Shown here: piece by piece, positions 34,462 to 43,224 of the stretch | Position numbering within the stretch: position 1 is the first letter of the stretch | Layout of the letters: every line of letters begins with the position of its first letter | Assembly (NCBI RefSeq): GCF_028728065.1 | Contig: NZ_CP117812.1 | Coordinates: forward strand, 1,116,001 to 1,180,000 | Reading direction: 5' to 3' | Source: Lentisphaera profundi | Lineage (GTDB): Bacteria; Verrucomicrobiota; Lentisphaeria; Lentisphaerales; Lentisphaeraceae | DNA: 64,000 nucleotides | Notes under the pieces: generated by a model | Told to the model about the DNA's origin: nothing | Database searches by the model: none | What the model saw: the letters and a program-made list of their open reading frames with translations, nothing else | Made by a program: the position numbers and the translations under genes

Positions 34462-37308
34462 CTATTTGGTCCTAAAAGTTTTTGAGGCAATGAGCTGAAA
34501 AATCAGATCTCTCATGGGGTAGTTATCTTTTTTTAGAGCGAGTAAATTTTGGCTTATTTCATCTTCATCAATAAATTCAATTTCTCTACCAATTCCGTAA
34601 GCAAGCATGGATGAATAGAGTGATTCAGCTAATTTAGCTTTGTTTTTTAAGAGTGCTTTCTTAAAGCCAGCGAAGTCCTCGAAGGTTTCATTTTCAGATA
34701 GGTAACCACTCGCATCAATGGCTAATTTTTTCCCTCGTGAACGTTTTTTTCCTTTGACTCGTTTTTTATCAGCTCCGATCGTTTCACTGTCTCGCCAGCG
34801 TCCAAGGTAATCAAAGTTTTCTAAGCCTAGACCCAGGGGATCGATTTTTGCATGACAAGAAGAGCATTGGGGTAATTCTTGGTGATGTTTAACTAAGTCA
34901 CGAACGGTGAATTGGCCTTTCCTGGTATTATCGATTTCGGGAACATTTGCAGGGGGATGAGGGGGAGGGTCGTGCAAGAGAGTTTCGCGAATAAGCGTCC
35001 CACGAATAGAGGGAGAAGTTCTTTGCGCGGCACTTCCCATGATGTGAAATGCGGCTTGCCCTAAGAGACCACCCCGAGGGTTATTTGCGGGGAGCGCAAC
35101 TTTTTGAAAACCTGAAAATTCGCCATCGATTTTATAGTATTTGGCGAGGCTTTGATTAACAACGACAAAGTTTGAATCGATGAATTTATCGACGGGCATA
35201 TTTTCCTGAACTAAAACTTTGAAATATTCACTTAATTCCAGACGTGCGGATTGTTGAAAGTCGCCGAGTAATTTGTTGGGTAAATCGACTTCATCGTAAC
35301 GTTCCATACCTATCCATTGATTGATGAATCCCTCAATAAATTGATGTGCTTTTGGTGACTGGATCATGCGTTTAAATTGAGTTTTCAAAATATCAGGATT
35401 GTAGAGTTTATTGCTACGGGCGAGTTTGTAGAGTTCTTCGTCAGGAGGCGCACTCCATAAAAAGTAAGCCATGCGGATGGCAAATTCGCGTTGATTGAGT
35501 TGAACTCTTTGAGTCGAGCTACTTTCTGTGATATAAAGGAAAGAAGGCGATGAGAGAATCATAGCGAGAGGCGTCACCAAAGAATCTATCTCATTCTTTT
35601 TTGCCGCTTTACTTGAATTGTAGATGCCGATAAGCGCATCGATAAATTCTTCATCCACTGCTTGATGACGAAAGGCTCGTTCGGCAAATTTTGTCAAAAT
35701 TTGGCGTAATTCAAAATTATTAGGAGCTTTCTTTTTAAATATGGGCTGAAGTAAATTTTCGGCAAAAGAAGTTTTACTTTCGAAGGGGCCTTCAATCTCT
35801 TCGTATTCAATATAAACACCCTTGAGGTGCCCAATGGTAAAGCCCACTTTGGGTCTTAGATCTAGGGTGTTGGTGCTGAATGAGAATTCATATGTTTGGG
35901 GCTTGGTGGAAGCTTTAAATTCGAGGGTACCAATCTCTTCGTTTTGCACATAAACTTTTATGTCGGCATCATTCTTGCTCATGCCGTGCACTCTGTAAAT
36001 GTATCGGGCGCCAGGTTTAAGGCCTACATTGCGAGCAAAACGCTCTGTGAATTCGCTGGTTATACCCGTTTTATGAAGATCAATCGCTAGGTATTTTTTA
36101 GGAGCCGCAATGGCTTTTTCGTATCTCATTTTAAATAATTTTACTTGCCCAGCATCCCCGAGGCCAATTTCCTCAATTGAGGCACCTGAATTAATGAGTG
36201 CCATAGTATCGTCTAATTTCTTTAAACTCTTTTTTTGTCGTTCGTAGGCTCGCCCTCCGGGCTGAAATTTTGATTTTTTTGCTTTAGAATTTCCCATTGA
36301 ATAAGATCTCATGACTTGTTTCATGATTTCTTTACCCACGTTCATGTAGGTTTCGTAGTTGCGTGAGGAAAAGAATTGATCAGCACCATTGGTATCGAAA
36401 CGGGGGCTGATTTCATCGTCTAAATAATGATCGGGCAATTTTAGTCCGATCAAATCTTCGACACTTCCGTAGTATTCCCTTTTGTTGAGGTGGCGCATAG
36501 CAATGACACCCCCAGTAGAAGAGAGCCGTTTACGGGCAAGAAGAACTTGGTCAGTGATTAGAGAGATGCTATTGGCGAGTTCTTGTGCATGAGGCTGAGA
36601 ACTCTTTTTTGGAGGCATCTCCCCAACATTCAGTACATCGAGGATATCCTGCCACATATAAACAGCATCGTGCTGAGTCATTTTGAAATCGATAGTATCT
36701 AGACGAATATCGCCTTTTTGTTTTTTCTCGTTGTGGCACTCAAAACAGTATTTATCCATGAAGGGTTTAATTTTCAGTATGAGATCTTGCTGAGCTAGGA
36801 GCTCATCTTTTGAGAAATTTGTTGAACTTAGTTCGGACGAGTGTGAACCATCGCTATCATTTTCTGCGCTAGCAAGATCATTTTCTGAAAGAGCTTGGGA
36901 GATAGGTTCTTTAAAAAAGAAGCCGCCTGTAATCAAAACCACTATGAGGATGCCAAGGATTAATGGCAGTGGCCTTTTGTTCTTTTTAATAAGTTCTTTA
37001 CTTGTGGGTGATTTAGGCTTTAGGGAACTTTTATTTATACTCGTTTTTGAGCGGGTTGAAAATGATTTCTTTCTTTTCTTCCTCAGGCGAATGTTATCTT
37101 CAATGGGATTGTTATTTTCAATTTCTTCGGATATAGCAAGGTCTTCATTGGCTGTCGCTTTTGCTTCAATTTGTTCACTTGAAAGGGCTTCAGGTGCTTC
37201 CGGAACTAAAATCAAATTATTGCATGAAGGGCACTGGATATTAGTGCCAAAAATTTCTTTTGTGGCACTAAGTTTTTGTTCGCAGTGTTGGCAATAAAAT
37301 TTGATCAT
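34462..37308 (-). CDS. Cytochrome-like DUF1592/1588/1585 protein with N-terminal zinc ribbon
   Basis: 948 aa. Residues 1-35 form a zinc ribbon (YCQHC...IQCPSC), then a Lys-rich stretch, one membrane helix (~112-130, PLPLILGILIVVLITGGFFF), and a large external part. There a heme-type CFECH motif (~190) is followed by the DUF1587/1595/1592/1588/1585 series, including CSSCHAKIDPLGLGLENFDYLGRWR and a final LAYGIGREIEF region. This PVC-specific family is presumed redox active. The cytoplasmic zinc ribbon ahead of the membrane anchor is notable. ECF-like promoter upstream; DUF1552 partner downstream. Confidence 0.88.
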   Translation of the reverse strand: MIKFYCQHCEQKLSATKEIFGTNIQCPSCNNLILVPEAPEALSSEQIEAKATANEDLAISEEIENNNPIEDNIRLRKKRKKSFSTRSKTSINKSSLKPKSPTSKELIKKNKRPLPLILGILIVVLITGGFFFKEPISQALSENDLASAENDSDGSHSSELSSTNFSKDELLAQQDLILKIKPFMDKYCFECHNEKKQKGDIRLDTIDFKMTQHDAVYMWQDILDVLNVGEMPPKKSSQPHAQELANSISLITDQVLLARKRLSSTGGVIAMRHLNKREYYGSVEDLIGLKLPDHYLDDEISPRFDTNGADQFFSSRNYETYMNVGKEIMKQVMRSYSMGNSKAKKSKFQPGGRAYERQKKSLKKLDDTMALINSGASIEEIGLGDAGQVKLFKMRYEKAIAAPKKYLAIDLHKTGITSEFTERFARNVGLKPGARYIYRVHGMSKNDADIKVYVQNEEIGTLEFKASTKPQTYEFSFSTNTLDLRPKVGFTIGHLKGVYIEYEEIEGPFESKTSFAENLLQPIFKKKAPNNFELRQILTKFAERAFRHQAVDEEFIDALIGIYNSSKAAKKNEIDSLVTPLAMILSSPSFLYITESSSTQRVQLNQREFAIRMAYFLWSAPPDEELYKLARSNKLYNPDILKTQFKRMIQSPKAHQFIEGFINQWIGMERYDEVDLPNKLLGDFQQSARLELSEYFKVLVQENMPVDKFIDSNFVVVNQSLAKYYKIDGEFSGFQKVALPANNPRGGLLGQAAFHIMGSAAQRTSPSIRGTLIRETLLHDPPPHPPANVPEIDNTRKGQFTVRDLVKHHQELPQCSSCHAKIDPLGLGLENFDYLGRWRDSETIGADKKRVKGKKRSRGKKLAIDASGYLSENETFEDFAGFKKALLKNKAKLAESLYSSMLAYGIGREIEFIDEDEISQNLLALKKDNYPMRDLIFQLIASKTFRTK

Positions 37309-37339
37309 GATTCATGTTCTTATTTGGTGTTAGTAATAC

Positions 37340-37367
37340 TAAACAAGAAAAAAGGCTGATCGTATCT
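37340..37367 (-). promoter_or_regulatory. ECF-like promoter of the DUF1592/DUF1552 operon
   Basis: On the minus strand AGATACG, 13 nt, CTTGTTTA, ~30 nt before the start codon. Confidence 0.65.
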
Positions 37368-37400
37368 AATAAAAATAATTTTGTTTTGCTTTAATAGAGA

Positions 37401-37429
37401 AAAACCTGTAGCGGCATGCTACAGGTTTT
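37401..37429 (-). terminator. Intrinsic terminator of the sulfatase at 37458
   Basis: Perfect 12-bp stem AAAACCTGTAGC/GCTACAGGTTTT with a 5-nt loop; on the minus strand it runs into TTTTTCTC. It ends the sulfatase transcript before the next promoter. Confidence 0.8.
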
Positions 37430-37457
37430 AATTTCAATCAGATGTTTTTAATAAGGC

Positions 37458-38839
37458 TTATTTTTGATTTCTCAAAGTAGAGAAAACATCGCCCGTAGGT
37501 TCTTTGGGAAGAGTTTGCTGCCATCCTTTGATACTCGTAATAAGTTCTTTTACGACTTCTGGTTTCTGCTTTTTAAGGTCGGTACTTTCCATGGGATCGG
37601 CGACGATGTCATAGAGTTCAAAATGAGTGAGGTCGTGATTCGCAAGAAGTTTCCATTTTTTATTCATGGTCGCATAAGTTACCCAGTGAAAACCACCAAT
37701 TTTATCAGAGTTTACTTTGACGGGCATTTTCCAGAAGAGTGGTTTAGTACGTTCAGTATTGCGATCTTGGCCTAAGAGGGCTTTAACTTGTACGACACCA
37801 TCAGGCTTGTAGCCAGCAGGGTATTCTGCACCAGCGAGTGCGCAGAAAGTAGGGAGTAAATCAACAGCGGAAATAGGTGAGACTTTATTGATTTTTCCGG
37901 AAGCAATTTTCTTGGGCCAGCGAGCAATGAAAGGAACACAGATGCCACCCTCAAAAACAGTGGCTTTGTAACCTTTACGACCACCAGTGATGCCTTTGGC
38001 TCCATTGAGACCCCAACCGGCGCCTGTAGCCGTATCGTATTTTAATTCGAGTGTCCCTGGTTTAGACGCACGTGCAGGGCCATTGTCAGAACTAAAGATA
38101 ACAAGAGTATTATCAGTGACTTTTAGGCGATCAAGAGCATCAAGGACTTCGCCAATTCTATCATCGGCATGTGAGAGTACGGAAGCATAGATATTATCAT
38201 CTTCAGGAAGGTCGCGGAAGCGCCATTGGTATTTAGGTTGAGTATGAAAAGGAGTGTGAGGCTCATGAATCCAAAGATTGACGAAGAAGGGTTTGTCTTC
38301 GGCAACACTTTTCTCGATGAATTTTATACAGTGCATGGAATCTTCGTGATAGGGCATTTGCTCACCAGCACAGTTAAAAGCACCATATTCGTCGTAACCA
38401 TACTCACTTGGGAGGGGCGAATCGGGAATCATATTATTAGCCAAATGCCATTTGCCGAAGTGAGCCGTGCGGTAACCAGCTTTTTGAAGCATGCGTTGAA
38501 GCATCGGTGATTTAGGCGAAAGCCAGTCAGGCATTCCGCGCTTGGCATTGCTTGGCACCCAAGCAAAGTGACCATCGATACTAAAACGTGCAGGGAATTG
38601 ACCAGTGACAACCGCGGTACGACTGGGTGAGCAGACACCACTAGCGACTGTAAAGCGGTAGAAGTCAGTACCTTCTGCGGCAAGTCGATCAATATTAGGT
38701 GTTTTTATGTAGGGGTGACCATGGCAACTGAGGTCTTCCCAGCCCCAGTCATCACTAAAGATAAAGAGTATATTGGGTTTTTCAGCTGCACTTAAGATTT
38801 GTACAGAGACTAAGGATAATAACAAAAAAGATATTTCAT
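37458..38839 (-). CDS. Secreted sulfatase, frameshift in signal peptide
   Basis: S1 sulfatase, ~455 aa in the open frame: EKPNILFIFSDDWGWEDLSCHGHP, VCSPSRTAVVTGQFPARFSIDG (formylglycine Cys), GKWHLAN, IHEPHTPF, SSDNGPA. The frame opens at TTG 38825, but the only good start (ATG 38839, with AGGA upstream) reads MKYLF and then shifts out of frame at a six-T run; a seventh T would give a perfect signal peptide MKYLFLLLSLVSVQILSA. So it has either a sequencing error, a real frameshift, or a TTG start. ECF-like promoter at 38871-38898. Confidence 0.85.
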
Positions 38840-38870
38840 TTAAAGGTCCTATTATTTGAAGTTGCTGATA

Positions 38871-38898
38871 TAAACAAGAATGTTTGACAATCGCAACA
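38871..38898 (-). promoter_or_regulatory. ECF-like promoter of the sulfatase
   Basis: On the minus strand TGTTGCG, 13 nt, CTTGTTTA. The first box is the weakest match in the set. Confidence 0.45.
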
Positions 38899-39081
38899 AA
38901 TTTTTACTTTCAAAGGGGATTTTTTAATTAGACAGGGGAAATTGATGGCTGTTACAAAATAAACTGAGCTTTGCCACGCTGAGCTTAGCTTATGGAATTA
39001 CTGAGCTAGTCATCATCTATATAAGTGTGTTTTTTTTGATATCGTAACACTGCCTCAAGATAAATTATCAAAAATAATAAT

Positions 39082-39867
39082 TTATTTATCGCCAGCATCC
39101 CAGTAGGTTCCTGCAGTATCATTACCAGAACCACTGACATCAACGATAGTACCACCAGCTGTAATTAAAGTACTAAAAGATCTCATCGACACGGCATGAC
39201 CGTCTGCCATTAAATAATTTGTTTTGCTCTCATGGGGCTCTTCGCCGCCGTAGCTTAAGCTGGTATAAAAGGAGTTTTGTTGAAAATAAGCCATGGTTCC
39301 GTCGCCACTAGCTCCCATAATGCCATTGCCGCCCCCACCTGAATAGGCAATGACTCTGGTGGGATTTACTATTTCACTAATTATACTGGAGTCTATTAGG
39401 TCGCCAGACACGCCTCTAAAGCCTTTCTGGCCAGCATTGCCTCTAATATTTATTTGATAGCTACGCTGAGGCTCTGTTGAAAAGGGAGTCGAGGGACAGA
39501 CGTACATTTGGGCACTCTTTCCGATTTCCGCTTCGGTGAATCCATTGACTGTTTTCTCTGCCCAACTTAGAGTTTCACGGCTATCATAACCCGCCAAAGA
39601 GTCGTCATAAGTCACACGAATAGTTGGGCTACGCCAAGGGAATTTCCCTTCATTATCATCTGTATATAGATAAGTAGAGATACCTAATTGTTTCATATTA
39701 TTGATACAAGCAGCTCGCTTGGCGTTTTTTCTCGCTCTACCTAGAGAAGGCAAAAGTAAGCTGGCGAGAATACCAATGATGGCAATCACCACGAGCAGTT
39801 CTATGAGGGTGAATCTGTACTTGATTTTAAATTTGGAAAGTGTCTGTGAAGGCTTAGTGAGTTTCAT
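39082..39867 (-). CDS. H-X9-DG type pseudopilin
   Basis: 261 aa from ATG 39867 (MKLTKPSQT..., AGGAT upstream; the frame to 39909 is upstream read-through). The pilin helix [31 protein letters not shown] follows Arg at -1. [14 protein letters not shown] and [12 protein letters not shown] (exact H-X9-DG) are present. Tandem paralogue of the gene at 39984. It lies upstream of the sulfatase at 37458 but each gene has its own promoter. Confidence 0.87.
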   Translation of the reverse strand: MKLTKPSQTLSKFKIKYRFTLIELLVVIAIIGILASLLLPSLGRARKNAKRAACINNMKQLGISTYLYTDDNEGKFPWRSPTIRVTYDDSLAGYDSRETLSWAEKTVNGFTEAEIGKSAQMYVCPSTPFSTEPQRSYQINIRGNAGQKGFRGVSGDLIDSSIISEIVNPTRVIAYSGGGGNGIMGASGDGTMAYFQQNSFYTSLSYGGEEPHESKTNYLMADGHAVSMRSFSTLITAGGTIVDVSGSGNDTAGTYWDAGDK

Positions 39868-39902
39868 GAATGAATCCTGCTTTGCTTGAGTTCTTTCAAT
39901 CT

Positions 39903-39931
39903 TATACAAGACGCAGTCTCGGGGCGTTACA
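39903..39931 (-). promoter_or_regulatory. ECF-like promoter of pilin
   Basis: On the minus strand TGTAACG, 14 nt, CTTGTATA; 36 nt before the pilin start. Confidence 0.5.
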
Positions 39932-39983
39932 AATGCATAAAAGTTTTATTAAGCTTGGGTCTGAGAGCCATGCAGTGCTTAGT

Positions 39984-40763
39984 CTAGCGACTTGCGTCCC
40001 AAATCGTGGTTCTGATATCGCTTGTGGCTGCCATCGTTCCATCTGATTTTACAAGTGTACTATGAAAGCCTTTAGCTTCAATATGACCATCGACCATTAA
40101 ATAATTCGTTTTACTTTGGTGGTATTCCTCACCACCATAAACATTATTGGTATACAAATCACGATTTTGAATATGAGCCCATACGACATCTCCTCCAGTT
40201 CGTCCCATAGTGTAATTTGCACTATTATCGCCAGTTTCAGTGTAAGCTATAGAGGATGAAGTCTCTCCAATATCGTTTATTTTCCTCAGCAAATCGGGAT
40301 CATGACTGCTTACGCCTAATCTTGAATTATTCCAATTGAAACTAATCGCATAGGAGCGCTTGGGTTCTACAGTAAATGGGCTTGAAGGGCATGTGTATCC
40401 CTCGCTGCCAGCCGCTTCTAGCTCACTTAAACCATTCTGTTTCATTAATTCATAAGTTAATGAATCACGACCATCATAGCCGGCTAAGTAGTCATCATAA
40501 GAAATCCTAAACGCGCCTGAATTGACTCTGCCTGGAAAATATCCTAAATTGTCGTCTGTATACATTAAGCTGCTGTAGGCAATCTGCTTGAGGTTATTGA
40601 CACACGATACTGCCTTTGTTTTTTTTCTGGCTTTACCTAAAGTAGGTAAAAGTAAGCTAGCGAGAATACCAATGATGGCAATAACCACAAGAAGTTCGAT
40701 GAGGGTGAATTTTTTCTTCGTTTTAAGGTCGAAAAGTGTGTGTGGGGACTTAATGAGTTTCAT
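39984..40763 (-). CDS. H-X9-DG type pseudopilin
   Basis: 259 aa, AGGAT before [34 protein letters not shown] follows Lys at -1; [13 protein letters not shown] and [12 protein letters not shown] (H-X9-DG) are present. Very similar in plan to its neighbour at 39082, so the two arose by tandem duplication. No enzyme gene lies between them. Own ECF-like promoter. Confidence 0.87.
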   Translation of the reverse strand: MKLIKSPHTLFDLKTKKKFTLIELLVVIAIIGILASLLLPTLGKARKKTKAVSCVNNLKQIAYSSLMYTDDNLGYFPGRVNSGAFRISYDDYLAGYDGRDSLTYELMKQNGLSELEAAGSEGYTCPSSPFTVEPKRSYAISFNWNNSRLGVSSHDPDLLRKINDIGETSSSIAYTETGDNSANYTMGRTGGDVVWAHIQNRDLYTNNVYGGEEYHQSKTNYLMVDGHIEAKGFHSTLVKSDGTMAATSDIRTTIWDASR

Positions 40764-40799
40764 GGGTATATCCTGCTTTAATTATCGTCTATATAAAAT

Positions 40800-40827
40800 T
40801 AGACAAGGCGCAGGGTGGCTTGTTACA
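40800..40827 (-). promoter_or_regulatory. ECF-like promoter of pilin
   Basis: On the minus strand TGTAACA, 13 nt, CTTGTCTA: the closest of all to a textbook ECF promoter (AAC, 17 nt, GTC). Confidence 0.62.
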
Positions 40828-40939
40828 AATTCATGAAAGTTTTTTATATTGGTCCCCGAATGGAAGTTTGAAGACATGGATTGATTAAGTCCTTCAGACA
40901 AGTTTTATATCGTCTTATCTTATTGTTAATTTGAGACTT

Positions 40940-41003
40940 AAAAAAAAAACACGCCCCGCAAAGTGTGTGCGACTAAAGAAGATATTAGTAGATGCGGGAC
41001 GTG
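40940..41003 (-). terminator. Terminator of the xylan operon
   Basis: CACGTCCCGCA and TGCGGGGCGTG pair across a ~32-nt loop on the minus strand and are followed by a run of nine or more T. It lies downstream of the last gene of the transporter-pilin-GH10 operon. Confidence 0.65.
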
Positions 41004-41044
41004 ATTAGAGTGATGAATTTTTTCACGATTAAGCATAATAAAGG

Positions 41045-41150
41045 GATTGATGCTTCGCATAAGAGAGGGACGCTGTCCCCCTCTAGCTCCCCCAGCAAGG
41101 AAATGCCTTTCCTTGACCAGGCGACTAAAGGGCTTTGCCCCTCTTAATGG
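41045..41150. repeat. Repeat units related to the 16 kb array
   Basis: GAGAGGGACGCTGTCCCCCTCTAG, AAGGAAATGCCTTTCCTTGACCAGGCGA and GGGCTTTGCCCC, members of the family at 16.0-16.57 kb. Confidence 0.75.
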
Positions 41151-41170
41151 GTAATCGTGAAGTTTTTACC

Positions 41171-41533
41171 CTAGTCCAGTTCAATCTCTGCAATGGGAAT
41201 CGGGGCTTCTGAAACACTTTTTCGGCTATAAGCGAGTAGGGCTAAACCCACACTCATCATGAAGCCTCCACAGCCAAACAAAGCCCAGCGAGCTGACATA
41301 CTATTCGGTATAAATAGAAGAATCAGAACGAAAGCACCATAGACGCAGGAAAGCCATCCGAGAACTTTTGCCTGATCCTTGTCATTGGCATGACCAATTT
41401 CTTTTTCGAAGTCAACTTCCTTGTTCATTTGCGTAAAGAAAGCCTCGACATTGGCTTTTTGATCTGCTGCATTTGTGAAAGAGATAAAAAATAAGCTAGA
41501 AACCAGTAAGTAGGCGAGTCGAGTTTTAATCAT
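41171..41533 (-). CDS. Small membrane protein of unknown function
   Basis: 120 aa. N-terminal signal peptide (MIKTRLAYLLVSSLFFISFTNA), a charged stretch, then two hydrophobic helices (~57-75 and ~82-103). No family recognised. Begins 2 nt after the sulfatase remnant, with AAGGA upstream, so it is the last gene of the xylan operon. Could be a small inner-membrane accessory protein. Confidence 0.65.
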   Translation of the reverse strand: MIKTRLAYLLVSSLFFISFTNAADQKANVEAFFTQMNKEVDFEKEIGHANDKDQAKVLGWLSCVYGAFVLILLFIPNSMSARWALFGCGGFMMSVGLALLAYSRKSVSEAPIPIAEIELD

Positions 41534-41535
41534 GA

Positions 41536-42102
41536 TTAATGTCCTTTATGAGTTGATTTCTGACGCTTTTTAACGCTGAATTCAGCGATCATCCCGGTGT
41601 CATTTTGTTGTAACATCCAGTCCTGAACTTGTGTTTTTAAATTATTTTTGATCGAGTCGAGTTTTGGATTGTTGGCTAAATTGTTTAGTTCCCACGGGTC
41701 ATTAGCGAGATCATAAAGTTCTTCCGCAGGACGTTTAAGAATGAGTTTGTGACGCTTGGCCCAAAAATCATTAGTCTCACCGAGCTTAGCCCAGTTTGTC
41801 ATCCAACCACCGCCATAGGCTTGGAAACTTTGATTATGAGTCATGATATTACTTGAAATGCCCTCCGGATTTAGATTTTGGATATACTTGTATCGTTTAT
41901 CGCGAACTGATCGGCTAGGGAAGGGTAAACCAGATATGATACCTTGGTTCGTGTGACCGTGATTCATGTGCGCACAATTTTATTGCCATAGCAACCGACA
42001 TCGAAAGTACTGAGGTCGTCAGCTAGAAAGATGAGGATGTTTGGTTTTGTAGAAGCAAAAGAGAAATGACTTAGGAGAGTTAATGTAATAACAATTGGTC
42101 AT
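41536..42102 (-). pseudogene. Sulfatase with catalytic core deleted
   Basis: The 5' part encodes STKPNILIFLADDLSTFDVGCYGNKIVRT and then stops; directly after it the C-terminal part resumes (HGHTNQGIISGLPFPSRSVRDKRYKYIQNLNPEG... to KKRQKSTHKGH*). The formylglycine region and most of the catalytic domain are absent. The signal peptide is also out of frame with the ATG at 42102, which overlaps the GH10 stop (ATGA). Dead, but the coupling shows it was once part of the xylan operon. Confidence 0.85.
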
Positions 42103-43223
42103 TGAGTAGATCCTTTTAATTCAATGGAAGGACTTTGAAGAACGCGATAGTAAGCAGCTTTTGCTTGATGGTTTCGATCAAAAAGCAAGGGATGATTTTT
42201 ACGATCGGAAATGGGCCATTCATTTTTCCAGGAGAACTGATCGTTGAGTCCCCAGAAGTTTACGCGATCAATTTTATCTGAATGCTTCAAGAAGATCCTG
42301 AAAATGTTAGCGTAGCGTGCAGCGAGTTCCTCCTGTTTAGCTTTAGGGAATTCTTTGCGGTAGGGATCCATACTCTGTTTGTAGCTATGGTTTTCGGTGA
42401 TTTCAGCGCCGCCGCTAAAAGATTTTAGCATGGGTAATACATCGATATCTAATTCAGAGATATCAATTTTGAGACCTCTCGAGGAGATTTGGTTGATCAA
42501 GTTCTCGATAGATTTATCGGAGGGGTAGTCGAGTGCCCAATGAGCTTGGACTCCGATGGCATCGATGCGAATTCCTGCAGCTAAAAGCTGATCAACCATA
42601 GATACGATGCCCGTAAGTTTTTTCTTGTTGAAGACATTGAAGTCGTTATAGATGAGCTTTGTTGAACTGGGAAAAACTTCCTCTGCCATTTGAAAAGCCT
42701 GTAGGATCCAGTCGTCACCAAGGATTTTTTTCCAAGGTGTGTTTTTCACGGAGCCATCTTCATCGATAGCCTCATTAACTACATCCCATGATTGGATTTT
42801 ATTGCCATAACGTTGGTGTAATGTGGTGATATGAAAACGCATGCGTTTGAGTAATTCATCTTTACTTACGACATGCCCTTGATCATCTTTGAACAGCCAA
42901 TCAGGGGTCTGATTATGCCAAAACAAGACATGTCCCACGACTTGCATGTTATTTTTGTAAGCAAAGTTCACGAGGGCATCGGCGAGTTTAAAATTATACA
43001 CGCCTTTTTGTGGGTTAAGGGCCTCCCACTTCATGGCATTTTCGGCAACGAGGCTATTGAATTCTTTTTTTATAAGAGCTTCAAATTTTTCTGGGTGTTG
43101 AATAAGTTGTTCTTGGATATTTATGGCACTTCCTATACGAAATTTATCTTTATAAACTTCTTTTAGGGAACTTGCACTTAAATAAAAACTTAAATTTAAA
43201 AGTAATAGAATACGTACATACAT
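42099..43223 (-). CDS. GH10 endo-1,4-beta-xylanase
   Basis: 374 aa from ATG 43223, preceded by GGAGAGGAG; the longer frame to 43355 lies inside the pilin gene. Signal peptide (MYVRILLLLNLSFYLSAS), then a single GH10 barrel: AENAMKWEALNPQKG, GHVLFWHNQTPDWLF, SWDVVNEAID (acid/base Glu), ISELDID (nucleophile Glu), and WGLNDQFSW. It cuts xylan internally. It sits one base after the pilin stop, itself coupled to a sugar transporter. Confidence 0.94.
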   Translation of the reverse strand: MYVRILLLLNLSFYLSASSLKEVYKDKFRIGSAINIQEQLIQHPEKFEALIKKEFNSLVAENAMKWEALNPQKGVYNFKLADALVNFAYKNNMQVVGHVLFWHNQTPDWLFKDDQGHVVSKDELLKRMRFHITTLHQRYGNKIQSWDVVNEAIDEDGSVKNTPWKKILGDDWILQAFQMAEEVFPSSTKLIYNDFNVFNKKKLTGIVSMVDQLLAAGIRIDAIGVQAHWALDYPSDKSIENLINQISSRGLKIDISELDIDVLPMLKSFSGGAEITENHSYKQSMDPYRKEFPKAKQEELAARYANIFRIFLKHSDKIDRVNFWGLNDQFSWKNEWPISDRKNHPLLFDRNHQAKAAYYRVLQSPSIELKGSTQ

Positions 43224-43224
43224 T

